Positions 34,495 to 46,328 of a stretch of 64,000 nt of DNA are shown in pieces. The notes under the pieces are model-generated. The model ran no database searches and had not been told where the DNA came from. It saw only the letters and a program-made list of their open reading frames with translations. The position numbers and the translations under genes were made by a program. Source of the stretch: Microstegium vimineum (Eukaryota; Streptophyta; Magnoliopsida; Poales; Poaceae); assembly GCA_022036555.1 (NCBI GenBank), contig CM039120.1, positions 12,753,398-12,817,397 on the forward strand, in the 5' to 3' direction. The stretch's first letter is position 1, and every line of letters begins with the position of its first letter.

Positions 34495-34502
34495 TTATAA
34501 TA
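34495..34502 (+). promoter_or_regulatory. TATA box of the PADRE gene
   Basis: TTATAATA inside acctttataataacc, about 155 bp upstream of the ATG at 34658. A CT-rich leader (ctcgcctctctttccctccc) follows, as in many grass promoters. Confidence 0.55.
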
Positions 34503-34657
34503 ACCGTCCTGCTCGCCTCTCTTTCCCTCCCGACTACTACTACTGTAGTAGTACGTGTTAACCCGGTCCACCTCCCCAGCAGCTCCTCGTCGCTAGCAAC
34601 ACAACACCCGAAAGCGCACGCAGGTGCAGGCCCAGTCGGCGGCCAGGCCACCGCGCC

Positions 34658-35371
34658 ATGGGAAACGTCAACGCTCTGGCGGGCAGGCGGCGCGCGGCCA
34701 AGGTGATGACGGTGGACGGCGCAACGTTCCGGTACAAGACCCCGGCAGCGGCGCTGCGCGGGCACCCGGGCCACCAGCTCCTGGAGTCAGAGGAGGTGCG
34801 GCGGCTGGGCGTGCGCGCGCGCCCGCTGGACCCCGACGCGCCACTCAAGCCCGGGAAGCTCTACTTCCTGGTGCAGATCCCGCTCGGCGGCGCCGGCGAC
34901 GAGGACGACCCGCGCGCGCCGCGCAAGACGTGGTCGGGCGCGCTGCACGTGGGCGCCCGCGAGCGGCTGGAGAGCCTGATGCTGTCCCGGCGCACCGTGT
35001 CGGACGTGGCGTCGTCCTCCGCCGCGTCGTACTCGTCCCCGAGGCTCGTCAAGCCTTCTCCGTCGTCCGTGGAGGTGGGCGTGGACGGCGCGGTGCGGCT
35101 GCGCATGCGGCTGCCTAAGGCGGAGGTGGCAAGGCTGATGAAGGAGAGCAAGGACCCCGCCGAGGCCGCCGAGCGGATCATGCAGCTCTGCGTCGCCAGA
35201 GACCAGGGCGTGGGCATGACGACGACCACCACGACGCGTCCGCCGGCCTCCTCCGCGCTGATGTCCGGCAGGAACACGGCGCCGCCGTCCTGCTTGAAGA
35301 AAGAGGTGTGCATAGATAGAATGCAAGATCTTCCTGCTCCATTTCTTCCCCTTCCTTTCCCCCTCAATTAG
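34658..35371 (+). CDS. PADRE (DUF4228) domain protein
   Basis: A 237-codon open frame with the strong GC bias at third positions usual for grass genes and unlike the AT-rich flanks. The N-terminus MGNVNALAGRR fits an N-myristoylation signal (MG followed by a small residue), which suggests membrane association; this is inference. Residues about 15-80 carry the DUF4228/PADRE core: VMTVDG, then LLESEEVRRLGVRARPL and LKPGKLYFLVQIP. The middle (110-140) is serine-rich and probably disordered, followed by a second conserved block (VRLRMRLPKAEVARLMKES). Family members respond to pathogen and abiotic stress; the molecular role is unresolved. The last 20 codons (after CLKKE) look unlike coding sequence, and GTGTGC at 35307 could be a splice donor, so the C-terminus is uncertain. 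Confidence 0.9.
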   Translation: MGNVNALAGRRRAAKVMTVDGATFRYKTPAAALRGHPGHQLLESEEVRRLGVRARPLDPDAPLKPGKLYFLVQIPLGGAGDEDDPRAPRKTWSGALHVGARERLESLMLSRRTVSDVASSSAASYSSPRLVKPSPSSVEVGVDGAVRLRMRLPKAEVARLMKESKDPAEAAERIMQLCVARDQGVGMTTTTTTRPPASSALMSGRNTAPPSCLKKEVCIDRMQDLPAPFLPLPFPLN

Positions 35372-37344
35372 TTATTACAGTACAGTAGTATTTTATTATC
35401 ACGCTAGCTGCATCCTAGCTTTTCCCACAGTTCTTTCTTGAACGGTGATTGGTACAGTAGTAGTAGCAATAGCAAAGCTGCAACAGCTCCTCCTCTGACT
35501 GAGTTGCAGCTTAAACAAACCTGTGCGCTAGGCCTCTTGTGCTAACTAACCAGAGAGAGAGAGAGAGAGATGATTTCCATGATTTAGAAACAAACCGTTG
35601 CTATCCAGAAGCTAGCTAGCTAGCTAGCGCGACAGTACGTGCACAGCCGCAAGCATATGCAAGAGCACGCAGCGGCATCTCTCACACTCACACCTGTCTT
35701 ATTTTGTAAGGTAGCAACTATAAGTATTAGTAGTACCCCAACTAGTAGTAGAGTACAAGAGTATATATACTCCTTCGATCTAATTATACACTTCACAGCG
35801 CATATATGCATGATACGTACTTGTCTGGCCAAGCATGAGGCGTGCTCTCTCTCTCTTGCGAGGAAGCTAGGCATGAGGCGTGAGTTGTCAGCGTACGTTT
35901 TAGGAGCTCCACTCATAACCTCGATCATTTTTCTTTTCTAAACCATGATTTTATATGTATTTGACAACGACACAAGTTTTTTTTTTTTACAAAAAAACTA
36001 CATAATCCTAACAGGCCGGGGGCCCAATTATTCGAAGCATTATTGCCAACTACAAAGAAACTATATCGTTGCATTTGTTTCAAATCTTCAATGTATATCC
36101 TGAGAGATCATGGTTATCAATTTAATACAATTAGTATTAGTATTTTAAAAGGAAAATTATATAACTACGTGCATCACTGAAATCGTGCCTGGCCTCGTAG
36201 GTATCAACAGAGTAGCTCCCTTTGGAGCTGAGTTTGGACCTTCTCGCGCAAATTAAACTGAAGCCCAGATTAACTAAGAAAGAAGCAGGTCAAATCAGTC
36301 TCATTTATTTACTAACATTTACAGTATCTCCTTTCAGAAGGAGAAGGGGAAAAAAATGCCAGTTTGGGTTTGGTTTCTGTAGTAAGTGCTCACTTAACCG
36401 GCGTGTCCTCTGGCTTAACAAACCCAGCATAGTGTACATGCCTGCCAGCCAAGCCAGCCTTTGGATGGATTATACAGTAAGTTGCTTGCTAATGGCTCCA
36501 CGTCACATGATGGCCTGCACACGCGTCCGGCTAATCGGCCCGTGCATGTGCCTAAGATTCCGTGTCTGTTAGACTAACCACGCGCGCGCTCCGGGCCGCG
36601 GCGACCTCTTCGATCAGATGGCCCATGGGATTATTATGATTGGTGACGAGTTGACATGGCTCGCAAGGACGACGGACTACCCGGCCGGCCCCCTCCTCCT
36701 CCGGTCCGGACAGGGTGACGTTTTCAGACGTAGGCATGCCGTCATCTTCCTTAGATATATTTTGCATTGCATTGCTCCATACAAACATATTTTTAGTATA
36801 CGTATATATCTGAATTATAATTCAATTTTACACATGCATCTACTTGTTTCCATTATTATTACTTGTATATGAAACAAGAAAGCTACTTCTACCGTAATGT
36901 AGGTTTTTTCACTACACTTATGAAGACATGTACAATACTTAACGAAAAACGATACCGTAAGGGGAGAGTTACGGTTGTTTTCAAGACTGTCATCATCTAA
37001 AATAAAATAAAATTTAGACAAAACACAGTCTTAATATAAAGTTTATTTCATAGTTTCATAGACATTTAATTTTATAACTCATAGAGAGCTGGTAATCGCG
37101 CCAACAGAGCTTCATCCCCATAAAAATCATTTCCTCTCTCTTTATTAAAACATTGCCATATCATCCAAAATACATATGTGGCAAATAATTAAATATAAAT
37201 AAAACCCTAATGAAATTTTCATTGAGACTGGTTGCCAAATTAACTAAAAGACACGTGTACTACTATTTGCAAAGAGACAGGAGTATGGGACTTCACATCA
37301 TAAGGTGCCCTACTAATAATTAATAAGCTAATATATAGTGTGGA

Positions 37345-37346
<2 letters not shown>

Positions 37347-37388
<42 letters not shown>
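37347..37388. repeat. (TC)21 microsatellite
   Basis: 42 bases of uninterrupted TC dinucleotide. Confidence 0.95.
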
Positions 37389-37390
<2 letters not shown>

Positions 37391-39519
37391 TTTCTAATGA
37401 AAGGGCAAGGGCCCTAATAGAGTTGGTAGGTGTCCGATTAGTTGATTTAGTTCCGTCGTCAACTTGTTGTGATGAACAATCCTCAAGGACCACGATTAAT
37501 TAGTCCTTGCCGCAGCATTTACTACCTCCTGACGTCGTCCGCGTCGTTATTAGTAGCCCGGACAAATTGAAGGACAATATATCATGAACTACAACTTTGC
37601 TTCTTCTTTTTTCTTTTCTTGGTAGTAATATATAGCTACTAGAAGGGAAAGGAAGATGGAGTAATAAGAGTCTATATATCTATATATACAGTGGTACGGT
37701 TCATTTCATTCACGATCGCAACGCTTTCTTTTTAAGGGAAATTAGTTAAACCGTTCGTTTGTCAAAGGCTTATTTCCGACGACCCGTCCCAATCCCTGCT
37801 ACTTTACCAAATCCAGCGATGCCTTCTATGCATCTGTTTACACATGGCGTCGACCAATCTCTCTTAGCATATTTATTACTGTTAAATCTGATTTCACATG
37901 CATTCTGAATTTTCTGATCCCCTTAACATTGCAGAAGCGGACGAGGTTCATGGCAGTTCCGGACGAGATCATCGGATGACGACAATGCGGAAGCTAGCCT
38001 TGAGATCGAGTACTCTTTGTTTTGCCTCTCCCTGTCTCTTCCCCTGCTGTTTGATCTCTTCTCCATCAGCAGCAAGATGGGTCGTTTCTGGGGTCATTTG
38101 GAACATGAGAAGCCGCTCCGACACATTTGGCTTCCTATCTAATCTCCCCAGCAATTCCCATATCGAGTCCTAATTAAGTCTTTTATAGGCCGGTCACCAT
38201 CTACGCACTTTAATCTTCTCTGTTTTCATAGGTAAACCTAGCAGTATATATAGTACTGTAGTTGTTAATTAGGAAAGGAAAGCAAAAAAAAATGTCGAAG
38301 AAGAAAAAAAAAAGGTAGCAATATGTACTGTACTGGTGTGAGACATGCATAGGTCATCTGCAACCAGCTTGGTCAGATCAGAGGATCAGTGTGAACCAAC
38401 CACTGAATCAGAATCAGAATGTATATATATATATGTTTGTATATGTATAATTGTATTAGCACCTCAGCATAGTACGTACTTCGCTATGCACCTCAGCTTT
38501 CCGGTGCGCTTTGTGCATCATGCGATTTTTACCTTGTCGTACGCATGCGTTTTGCACGCCGCCCTTTTGACCGGTGGCGGTGATTCTCCAACGGCGACGT
38601 GCCGACCGGCGCCGGTGACGAGACAAAAGTTGGTGCGCGCCTCACCTCACTGCTACAGTGCTACGATGACGACGCCGGCCCGTCGCCACGCGCGCATGTG
38701 CGGCGCATGCATATATGCGGCCAGAAGGCCTGCGTCGCTTTATCCGGCCGGCGCGTCGCCGCCTTTCCGCCACGGCCACGGCCACGGCCACGGACGATAT
38801 CGCCGTCGCTCGCTGTCCCTTACTTTCGATCCGATCCTCATCAATCCTGTCTTTTTGGACACAACTTTTGGTGGTGATGGTGCACTGCTGCTGCTGCGCC
38901 AAAGTCGGCAGCAGGCACCGGCACAAGAAAATGTGAATGGGACTAGCTCAGCTCATGTGTAATGATTTTATATGTAAAAAAAAACGCGGATACATGTGAT
39001 GATAATTCCGATTTTGTTTCTTCTGTCTGCACCTGAACGGGAGTACGTAGAGAGGAACAGCGGGTCAGCGGCGCTGCAGGCCAGAGATAAGAGAACCGGC
39101 AGTCCATTCGAGGGAACAAGTGCATTGAGGGCCCGTCAGTATTAGGCCCCGTTAGTAATTGTTGGTCCAAACAAACTGTTGACCCACCAGCACTTTGGAC
39201 CCGGCCAATCAGGCCCATCCTTGAGAAAGTGTTGCAGGGTGGAGGAAGGGAGAATGGACCGGCTAGAGCAAGTCTAATAATACAGCCGGAGCTTACAGTC
39301 TATCTTTCAATCTACTTATATAATAGTCATCTCATATAGTTTATTGGTTCCTAGAGCCGTAAGGTTATAGCCTGTTTTTTCTCTTCTAGTCTCTTTTTTT
39401 CATGTCAGCATTGAACCTTCTTGTAACCCCTTGTTATTCTGGCTCTTAGGCTGTAACGAACGGAACAAATAGGTAATGAACCGAACAAATATGCCCAAAG
39501 TCCCGTACCCAACCACTAA

Positions 39520-39635
39520 GGCCTTGTTTGGATGCGCATGTATTTACCTCAATCCACATGTGTTAGATTGTATTTAAACTAATATCCACTTTAACCCATA
39601 TGGTTTGAGAGATACATACGCATTCAAACAAGACC
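39520..39635. mobile_element. Tourist MITE, 116 bp
   Basis: Ends GGCCTTGTTTGGATGCG and cgcattcaaacaagacc form a long terminal inverted repeat, flanked by TAA on both sides (39517-39519 and 39636-39638). Confidence 0.85.
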
Positions 39636-40232
39636 TAAATAAATAAATAAATAACAAGGCTCCAGGTGGGTTTCCATGGGTCAAATAGATTATACACAAA
39701 CGCTTTCATGTATGGCACGGGCATCTTACTTTATCATTTTTAGAACAATGGGTTAAATCATACTCTCAAAGAGGTCAACATTTGCAGATGCAACTTCCAG
39801 GGGAATAAGTATTTGCAACATTAATTGAGAACAAAAATGAGGGCATAAGCCAACTAGGCACTATCACAGAGCCACACAAGTCAGGGAGCGGATCTCTAGT
39901 ATATGAACCATTACTAAAGCAGACATGAACACACCGAGAGGAATTGCCCCATGTTTCTAAGGACACGTTAGGATATCGAGTTACTATGGATACCCTAATC
40001 AAATCCTGTAAAGGGTCTCTGTGTCTCTCTGATATTCTTCAGATTCAGAACTATAATTGGGGCTAAACAGGAAGTAGCCTTCAGGATCTATCACATTGTA
40101 TACTATCTAAGGTGCTGCAAAACTGCTATTTACAGAGAACTCACTTGGCCACGGTATCTACAGTATATAGAGGTTATCAAGACAAATCTGTACAGAATTA
40201 GCTTCTAATGCAATATCCATGAGTAGCAAAGC

Positions 40233-43200
40233 TCAGCGAATGAGCCCAGTAGCTCCTGCTTCTCCCTTCCAACAATTGATCAGGCATAGCAAAGCATGAT
40301 TGGGGACCAAGTTTTTGTCAGGAAGTCGTGTCTTCGTCAATGGTGACACATCATTCTCATGAAGCCACATCTCAATCGCGACCCGCTCATATGAGTACCC
40401 ATCAGATGCGATGCATGGATTCTGCATTACCCTCTGCAGAACAAAAAAAAAACATGCCCAAATATTACCTCACACCCTTCAAGTAAAATAATGGAGACAT
40501 CAAGCTTTCAGTAACTTGGACTACCTGCAAGTCTTAGGGCTTGTTTGACTGCACACAATCCACCCCCAATCCACATGGTTTAGGAGGGATAGAGTTAATT
40601 TTTCACCTTAATCCCTCCCAAACCATATGGATAGGGGTATATTCGTGTGCAGCTAAACAACGCCTTACTGTAGTTTTGATTTTATAAATCAGGTACGCCA
40701 TAACATACTTCAAGTTCTAAAATTACTTTCAATTTTCAGTCAGGTACACAATAGTATTCTTCATCTTTTTTTAAAATCATCACCTGCCTAGTCTGCTTTT
40801 CATGAAGATGACAAACTAGGTATGATTAAAATGGTAGAAATACCTTGAGTATAGGGCAAATAAAATGGTTTGGTGGTGCAGTTGGGACTGCCTGCACTGA
40901 GTCACAGGCAGTGCTGGCGATATTTTTCAGCCGCTCTAAAACTACAAGAACCTTAGAGTTCAAGTCAGGTCGATCCTTGCTTCGCATTTCCAAACAACTT
41001 AGGCCAAGCTGAGTTAGCTCATGCGCTTCTCGCACAGGCCACTTTCCTGCACGCTGGTCCATGATGTCCATAAGGCGATCCTCTTCCACTGCTCGCTCAA
41101 CAGTGTCTGCTAGCCCCATTGGTGAATTTGCAGTCAGAAGCTGCAAGAACACCATGCCCAAAGCGTATACATCAGACTTTGCTGATACTTGGCCTGTCCT
41201 CTGATACTCTGGGTCCATGTAAAAGAGTGTACCAACTAGATCTGTTGCTTTTCGAATTGTATGTGTTGACGAAGCGTCCCTTAACGGAAGCAATGTTGCA
41301 AGGCCTGCATCGCCAATTTTGCTAGTGAAATTGCTGTCAAGGAGTATATTTGCAGGCTTGAGGTCACGGTGGATAATTGGCTTTGGTTTTGAACTGTGTA
41401 GGTAGATAAGTGCCAATGTCATTTCCCATGCAATACGGAAACGGTGGTACCATGGGAGTGGGGCTGTGCCTCCTTTGCACTGCAGCCGATCCTCAAGGCT
41501 GCCGTTCTCCATGTACTCATACACCAAGCAAGCTCTGTCCAGACAGGCACCAAGCAGCAGCAACAAATGGCGATGCCGGGTCTTACCCAAAATTTCAAGC
41601 TGCACAAGAGAGAGCACCCCATAAAAATTTAATGGAGATAACATTAACTAACATGAAATACGCACTTAGGCGTGTTCGAAAAAAAAACATTAACTAACAT
41701 AAGATAACAAATAAGGCATTTATTTCTGTATATGCATGGACTTGATTCTAGATTTCAATACAGCAGTGATCTTGCATGCTGGGATCCTAGCATCTCAGAA
41801 CTTAGCTTTGTTTGTAAAGTTAATACAGATACATAAATAGTTAATTGCTGATACCATTATGATCTTCGTACTTAATTGTTAGTTTTGCAATAGTGCGGGA
41901 TATACCTCCTGTTCGAAATGTTTGGTAATGACGCTGTCGTCAGATTTGAGTACTTTTATGGCCACAGTCTTCTGGTGGACTTTGCCCTTGTACACTGTCC
42001 CATTAGCTCCCGATCCAATCTTAAGTGCCTCTGAAAATGATGATGTAGCAGATTCCATCTCCTCCCATGTAAATATTATGTATGACTTGCCCCCCAATTC
42101 AAGAAGTTTCTCCAGCTTTTGCATATTATCAGCATCCCTTGATGCCCTAAGCTGAAAATTCTGCTTTTTCAAAGCTTCTTCTTTTGCAAGGTCCCTCACA
42201 TGCCTGGCTTGCTCCTCGAAAGCGTACCGCTGCTCCCTCTGTTTCCGTGCTGCCTCAATGGTAGTGTTGATCCTGTAGTGAACCTCCACCAGCTGAGCTT
42301 CCTCTTGAGCATGTCTTTCAACTAGGTCAATCATCTAACACATGTTGAAGAAGTGTAACATTATGTGATTTTGTAAAGTAATTAGCTGCTTGTATTAAGA
42401 AACAGTACCTCTAAACTTACTTGCTGAGAAGCACTGGTAGAATCATCCTGAACGAGTTTGCACACTCCTTTCATATGTCCTAGTTTAATCCTGAGTTTTT
42501 CAAGCTCAAAATTGGCATTATCCTGTGGGAAAATAAGAATTATGGGAGTTCACAAATTGGCAAAACATGCCCTAACTTGCCTATTCAAGTTTAAAGATTA
42601 AACAAAGAGTTATTGTTTTACGAACTACAAAAAGCTACGGAAGTCAACTTCATGAGCCAAAAAAAGGTTAAATACTCTATGAAGTTGTTCATACGTGATT
42701 TCCTAGCTACTTTAGTTCAGATAAGTAATTGTAGAAGATATAAAGGTACCAGATGTACTGTGATGCATAAATGATTGTGAAAAAAAAAATATATGACCAA
42801 ACCTTGTCTTCTGAAAGCATCAATTCCTGCAGTGCATTGCTTATAGTTGGAGATTTGTCAGTGATGGGCAAGTTACTAGATCCAAATATTTGACCACTAG
42901 CACAAGGAGTGCTTGCCTAATAAAGAAATTTGAATAGATGAGATAAGTGAAGTCATCCAAGTGTTAAATCTGTTGAAGTAAAGGAAATTGCAAACGTCTG
43001 AAAAGCCAAAAGACTATTAGAAAAAGGTAAATACTGTACAAATGTTGGCATATATGTGATTGCACAGCGGCTGTAGTACAGACAACTGCTGGAGATATAG
43101 AAATCTGAAACTGATTCTCATGTACAAATATTCAGCCTCGTATATCAGTAGACATCAAAAAGGCACACTGCAAAGTTGACTAACCTTGTCCTCTGAAAGC

Positions 43201-45397
43201 ATCAATTCCTGCAGCCCACTCTTTACAGTTAGAGCTTTGTCGGAGACAGGCGAATTAGTAGATGAAGAAATTTGACCACTAGCACAAGGAGTGCTCGCCT
43301 AGATAAGAAGTATTAGTAGCTTAGATTAGTAATGTAATTTATGTGATATATTTTCCAAATTACAGGAAATTAAAGAGATTAGTTTTTTAAAGAGATTAGT
43401 TCAGGAAACCAGAAGGATAAATAGTGTACAGATTGTCATATGTGATTGCAGAGCTGTTTTAGTACAGACAACTAACTGGAGACACAGATATAGAGGTCTG
43501 GCATGGATTCTCATGTATAATGACTCAACACCATAATGCAGTAAGATGCAATTTGATGAAAACACATGACTAACCTCGTCTTCTAAGAGCATCAAATCCT
43601 GCAGTGCCCTGCTCACGGTTGGACTTTTGTCTGAGATCCACAAGTTACTAGATCCATCAGTAGAAGGACTGATACTTTGATCTTTATCAACAGTAGATGA
43701 AGTGCTTCCAGAGAGATGTTCTTGTAAAGAGTGTGGCCAATTATGATGTGCAGAGGGGGGACTGTCCAAATTCCCACTAAGAGAGTTCGATCTGGAAATT
43801 GTGGAAGGCGTAATACCTGCATGGGATGAAAAGGATAAATTTCTTGGACTGGTTTGTGCCTGAACCAAATGACACCCATTTCTTTCCCATTGAAACTCAA
43901 AGGGACAACAATGCACCATTTAGATCCTAAAAGGAAACTATGAGCTCCAAACTTCACAAGTACAAACATAGCAACAAGCTCTCTATATGACTATATCAGC
44001 TTCACAATTACAAGGAGGCTCCACACAACTACTCCCTCCATCCCAAAAATATGTGACGTTCTCGTTTTTTGAGGAGTCAAACGCTTTTAACTTTGACCAA
44101 AGATATAGATAAGAAAATATTAATATTTATAGTATATAATTAGTATCATTAGATAGATCGTTGAATCTAATTTTATAATAAACGTATTTGGAGATACAAA
44201 TGTTGCTAATATTTTCTACAAATCTAGTCAAACTTAAGAAAAATTGACCGGCATGAATACCATAGCAACACTTATTTAGGGATGAAGGGAGTACTCTGAT
44301 TGGTAAATATAACAAATAAATCAAGTTGGAATCATTTATTGTTCTATTCTGACAATGTAATAGAAATTCCAGAGACTTTACCTGATACTGATGACTTATC
44401 TGAATAAAGCCCGCTGTTAGAACTCTCATTGACCTGGAGTATCTTAGAACTGTTGTCATTTTCTGATCCAGGAGAGTAAACCATGGACAAACCACCTTTT
44501 GAAATAGCATACACCATACAAAAGCTTGGAACACACTGGCATATTCGAGAGGACGTCCTAGTGCCCTTGGACTTCCTAAGCCATTTCAACGAATTAGCAC
44601 CTTTTCATGTATGCATTTCATAATTAATTAGTACGGAGCAAGTTTTGAGTACCTCATAAAGTTGCCCTGAGAAGAGACACCAACAAAAAGCTTGTGGATT
44701 TGGCATGCTAAGACAACACCTGAAATAGTTTCTGCCACATCATCACCCTTGACAACCAATACTTCAGTTTCAACCTGAACACCAAGGTATCACAAATGTA
44801 AAGCAGGACATTCAAAAATTCATAGTATTATTGCTTGCTAATACCGCTTCCTGTTTTCACAAATTTAGTCGATATGCTTGAAAGTACTAATTAATTCATA
44901 AGGTGTTCATAATTATTCTTGCCCATTCTTGTTATTCAAGTTATCTCATTATCTTTATTTGGTTTGAGTGTGCAATTGTGAATGTGAAAATTCCAAAAGA
45001 GGAAGAAAATCTGTCTTGAAAAGGAGCCTCAAACCTTCCGATCACACATGTTCCTGTACATAAGGAGCATATTTTGGGCCTCACATTCGACTTCCTTTTC
45101 GTATGAACTGGCAATGTCATCCCTCACTTGATCAACAGGAACATAATTGCCCACTACAAAGAACCAAGAAAATTTGTTTGCCAACTAAATTTGAAGCTGC
45201 AAGAGAATGTACACATTTGAATTGAAGAATGCCTACTTACTCGGGGTTGGGACAAGTGTGATCTTTTGCCGGACATGGATGAGCATGAACCTTGTCCTCT
45301 CTCTGGTACCAAAGTTTTTCAGAGCCCATCTTACTGAATACTTGCTGGACTTGGAGCTGCTCACGGCCAACCCAATAGTTTCTTCTTGGGTAGCCAT
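40233..45397 (-). CDS. USP / protein kinase / U-box E3 ligase protein, 11 exons
   Basis: Exons (plus coordinates, in transcript order): 45397-45241, 45153-45035, 44774-44653, 44575-44382, 43816-43575, 43298-43185, 42916-42803, 42522-42421, 42334-41906, 41599-40844, 40433-40233. All junctions are GT-AG and phases close to 849 residues plus stop. Residues 1-200: universal stress protein (VPTPMGNYVPVDQVRDD across the exon 1-2 joint). 200-390: serine-rich linker with a triplicated exon. 390-460: coiled coil. 490-765: kinase with GSGANGTVYKG, Lys 515 (VAIKVLK), HRDLKPAN (Asp 610) and DAG in place of DFG. 774-849: U-box (FICPILKRVMQNPCIASDG). This is the plant PUB class thought to join kinase and ubiquitin-ligase activity. 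An in-frame ATG upstream at 45580 could extend the N-terminus. Confidence 0.92.
40537..40664. mobile_element. Tourist MITE in the last intron of the kinase gene
   Basis: 128 bp, ends GGGCTTGTTTGACTGCACAC and gtgtgcagctaaacaacgcc, flanked by TTA on both sides (40534-40536 and 40665-40667). It lies wholly within intron 10 (40434-40843). Confidence 0.85.
42803..43816 (-). repeat. Tandem exon-intron triplication in the kinase gene
   Basis: Exons 43298-43185 and 42916-42803 are both 114 bp, phase 0-0, and share ASTPCASGQI at the start and LQELMLSEDK at the end. The last part of exon 43816-43575 carries the same ending (SDKSPTVSRALQDLMLLEDE). The introns between them also share order and phrases (tatgtgattgca, agtacagacaact, gattctcatgta). 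The unit is about 382-390 bp. Confidence 0.85.
44032..44291. mobile_element. Stowaway MITE in intron 4 of the kinase gene
   Basis: 260 bp, TA|CTCCCTCCATCCCAAAA to TTATTTAGGGATGAAGGGAG|TA. Lies between the exons ending at 44382 and 43816. Confidence 0.9.
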
Positions 45398-45599
45398 GGC
45401 TTCAGAGGCTGCCCCACCTACCGCCGGCGGGAAGTCCCTACCCTGACTTCTCCCTCCGGGCGCAAGGCGTTGAGCGGCGTCTTGGCGTGCAGCGTCCGGC
45501 CGGCGGCGCGGCTGGAATGTGATTTTGGGAGAGGGCCGAGGACGCGCAAGCAAAGGCCAGCCCAATAGAAGAGAGCCCATCAGATATCATGCCCAGAAG

Positions 45600-45999
45600 C
45601 CCGACTCCACGAGAAGATTGGGCGAGTGGGCCTTCATGGACCGTTTATTAGGAGGGAAGCTGAACGCAACAGAATATGTTTTTGGGCTGAATTGTGAATA
45701 CTAGTGTATGTTGCCTTTTATTTTTATTTTTTCTTATTTTCTAAAAAAAATATTTTTTCTTATACCTTACTGATATATACACTAAAAGTAAAAAAAATAA
45801 AATAATAGATATGCAATGAATTATCGTTGAATATAAATGAGATCACCCTGGCAACAAGAAGAACCCTAAGGTCCTGGTTGGATTCCAAAACTTTTCCAAC
45901 TAACATTATGGGCTATTTAGCCTGGGATTTGATATTTATAGGTTTCCAAAAGTTAGATACAACCATATCTTAAATTCATGAGGTGAGGAATCAAAGTTA
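45600..45999. other. Intergenic between kinase gene and LINE
   Basis: No supported gene. Probably holds the promoter of the minus-strand kinase gene on its left side. Confidence 0.5.
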
Positions 46000-46328
46000 A
46001 TTCCACAAGTCCTCATTCTGTATCCACTCGCCGGATGAAGGGGGGACGCTTCACCCTCGCCCCGGCAGTCAGGCAGGTGCTGCGGCCGGCGGTCACAGCT
46101 GCTGAGGCCGCCGACAACGATGGAGAAGCAGAGGGGGATGACGACCGCCGTTGCAGGGAGGGACGTGAGGCTCTGTCGCGGGCTGTGGCTTTGGCTGTGG
46201 AGGCGAGCCGACGACCAAAACCACTTCATGGAGTTCAAAGCGACATCGGGCAATCTCCACCGGCATTTGCAATCCCGTTCAAGTTCTGGGTTCACGTGGA
46301 TGAATCCGAAGGATCATAAGATGAAGGG

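Larger units (their letters stand above)
35372..40232. other. Intergenic between the two host genes
   Basis: 3' sequence of the PADRE gene, an agctagct repeat (35609-35628), a (TC)21 microsatellite (37347-37388), a ccacgg hexamer run (38770-38797), a Tourist MITE (39520-39635) and the likely 3' UTR of the kinase gene (about 39780-40232). Open frames here, including one of 205 codons at 38345-38962, show no family. Confidence 0.6.

Noticed and set aside
34624..35367. Long alternative ORFs on both strands overlapping the PADRE gene
   Set aside because: GC-rich shadow frames; only the frame from 34658 has the DUF4228 motifs.
38345..38962. 205-codon plus-strand ORF between the two host genes
   Set aside because: Starts in AT-rich sequence, contains a His-Gly hexamer-repeat stretch and no known domain; several overlapping frames are equally open because of the high GC content.
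45386..45704. Plus-strand ORFs at the 5' end of the kinase gene
   Set aside because: Antisense shadows of the first exon and leader; no motif.
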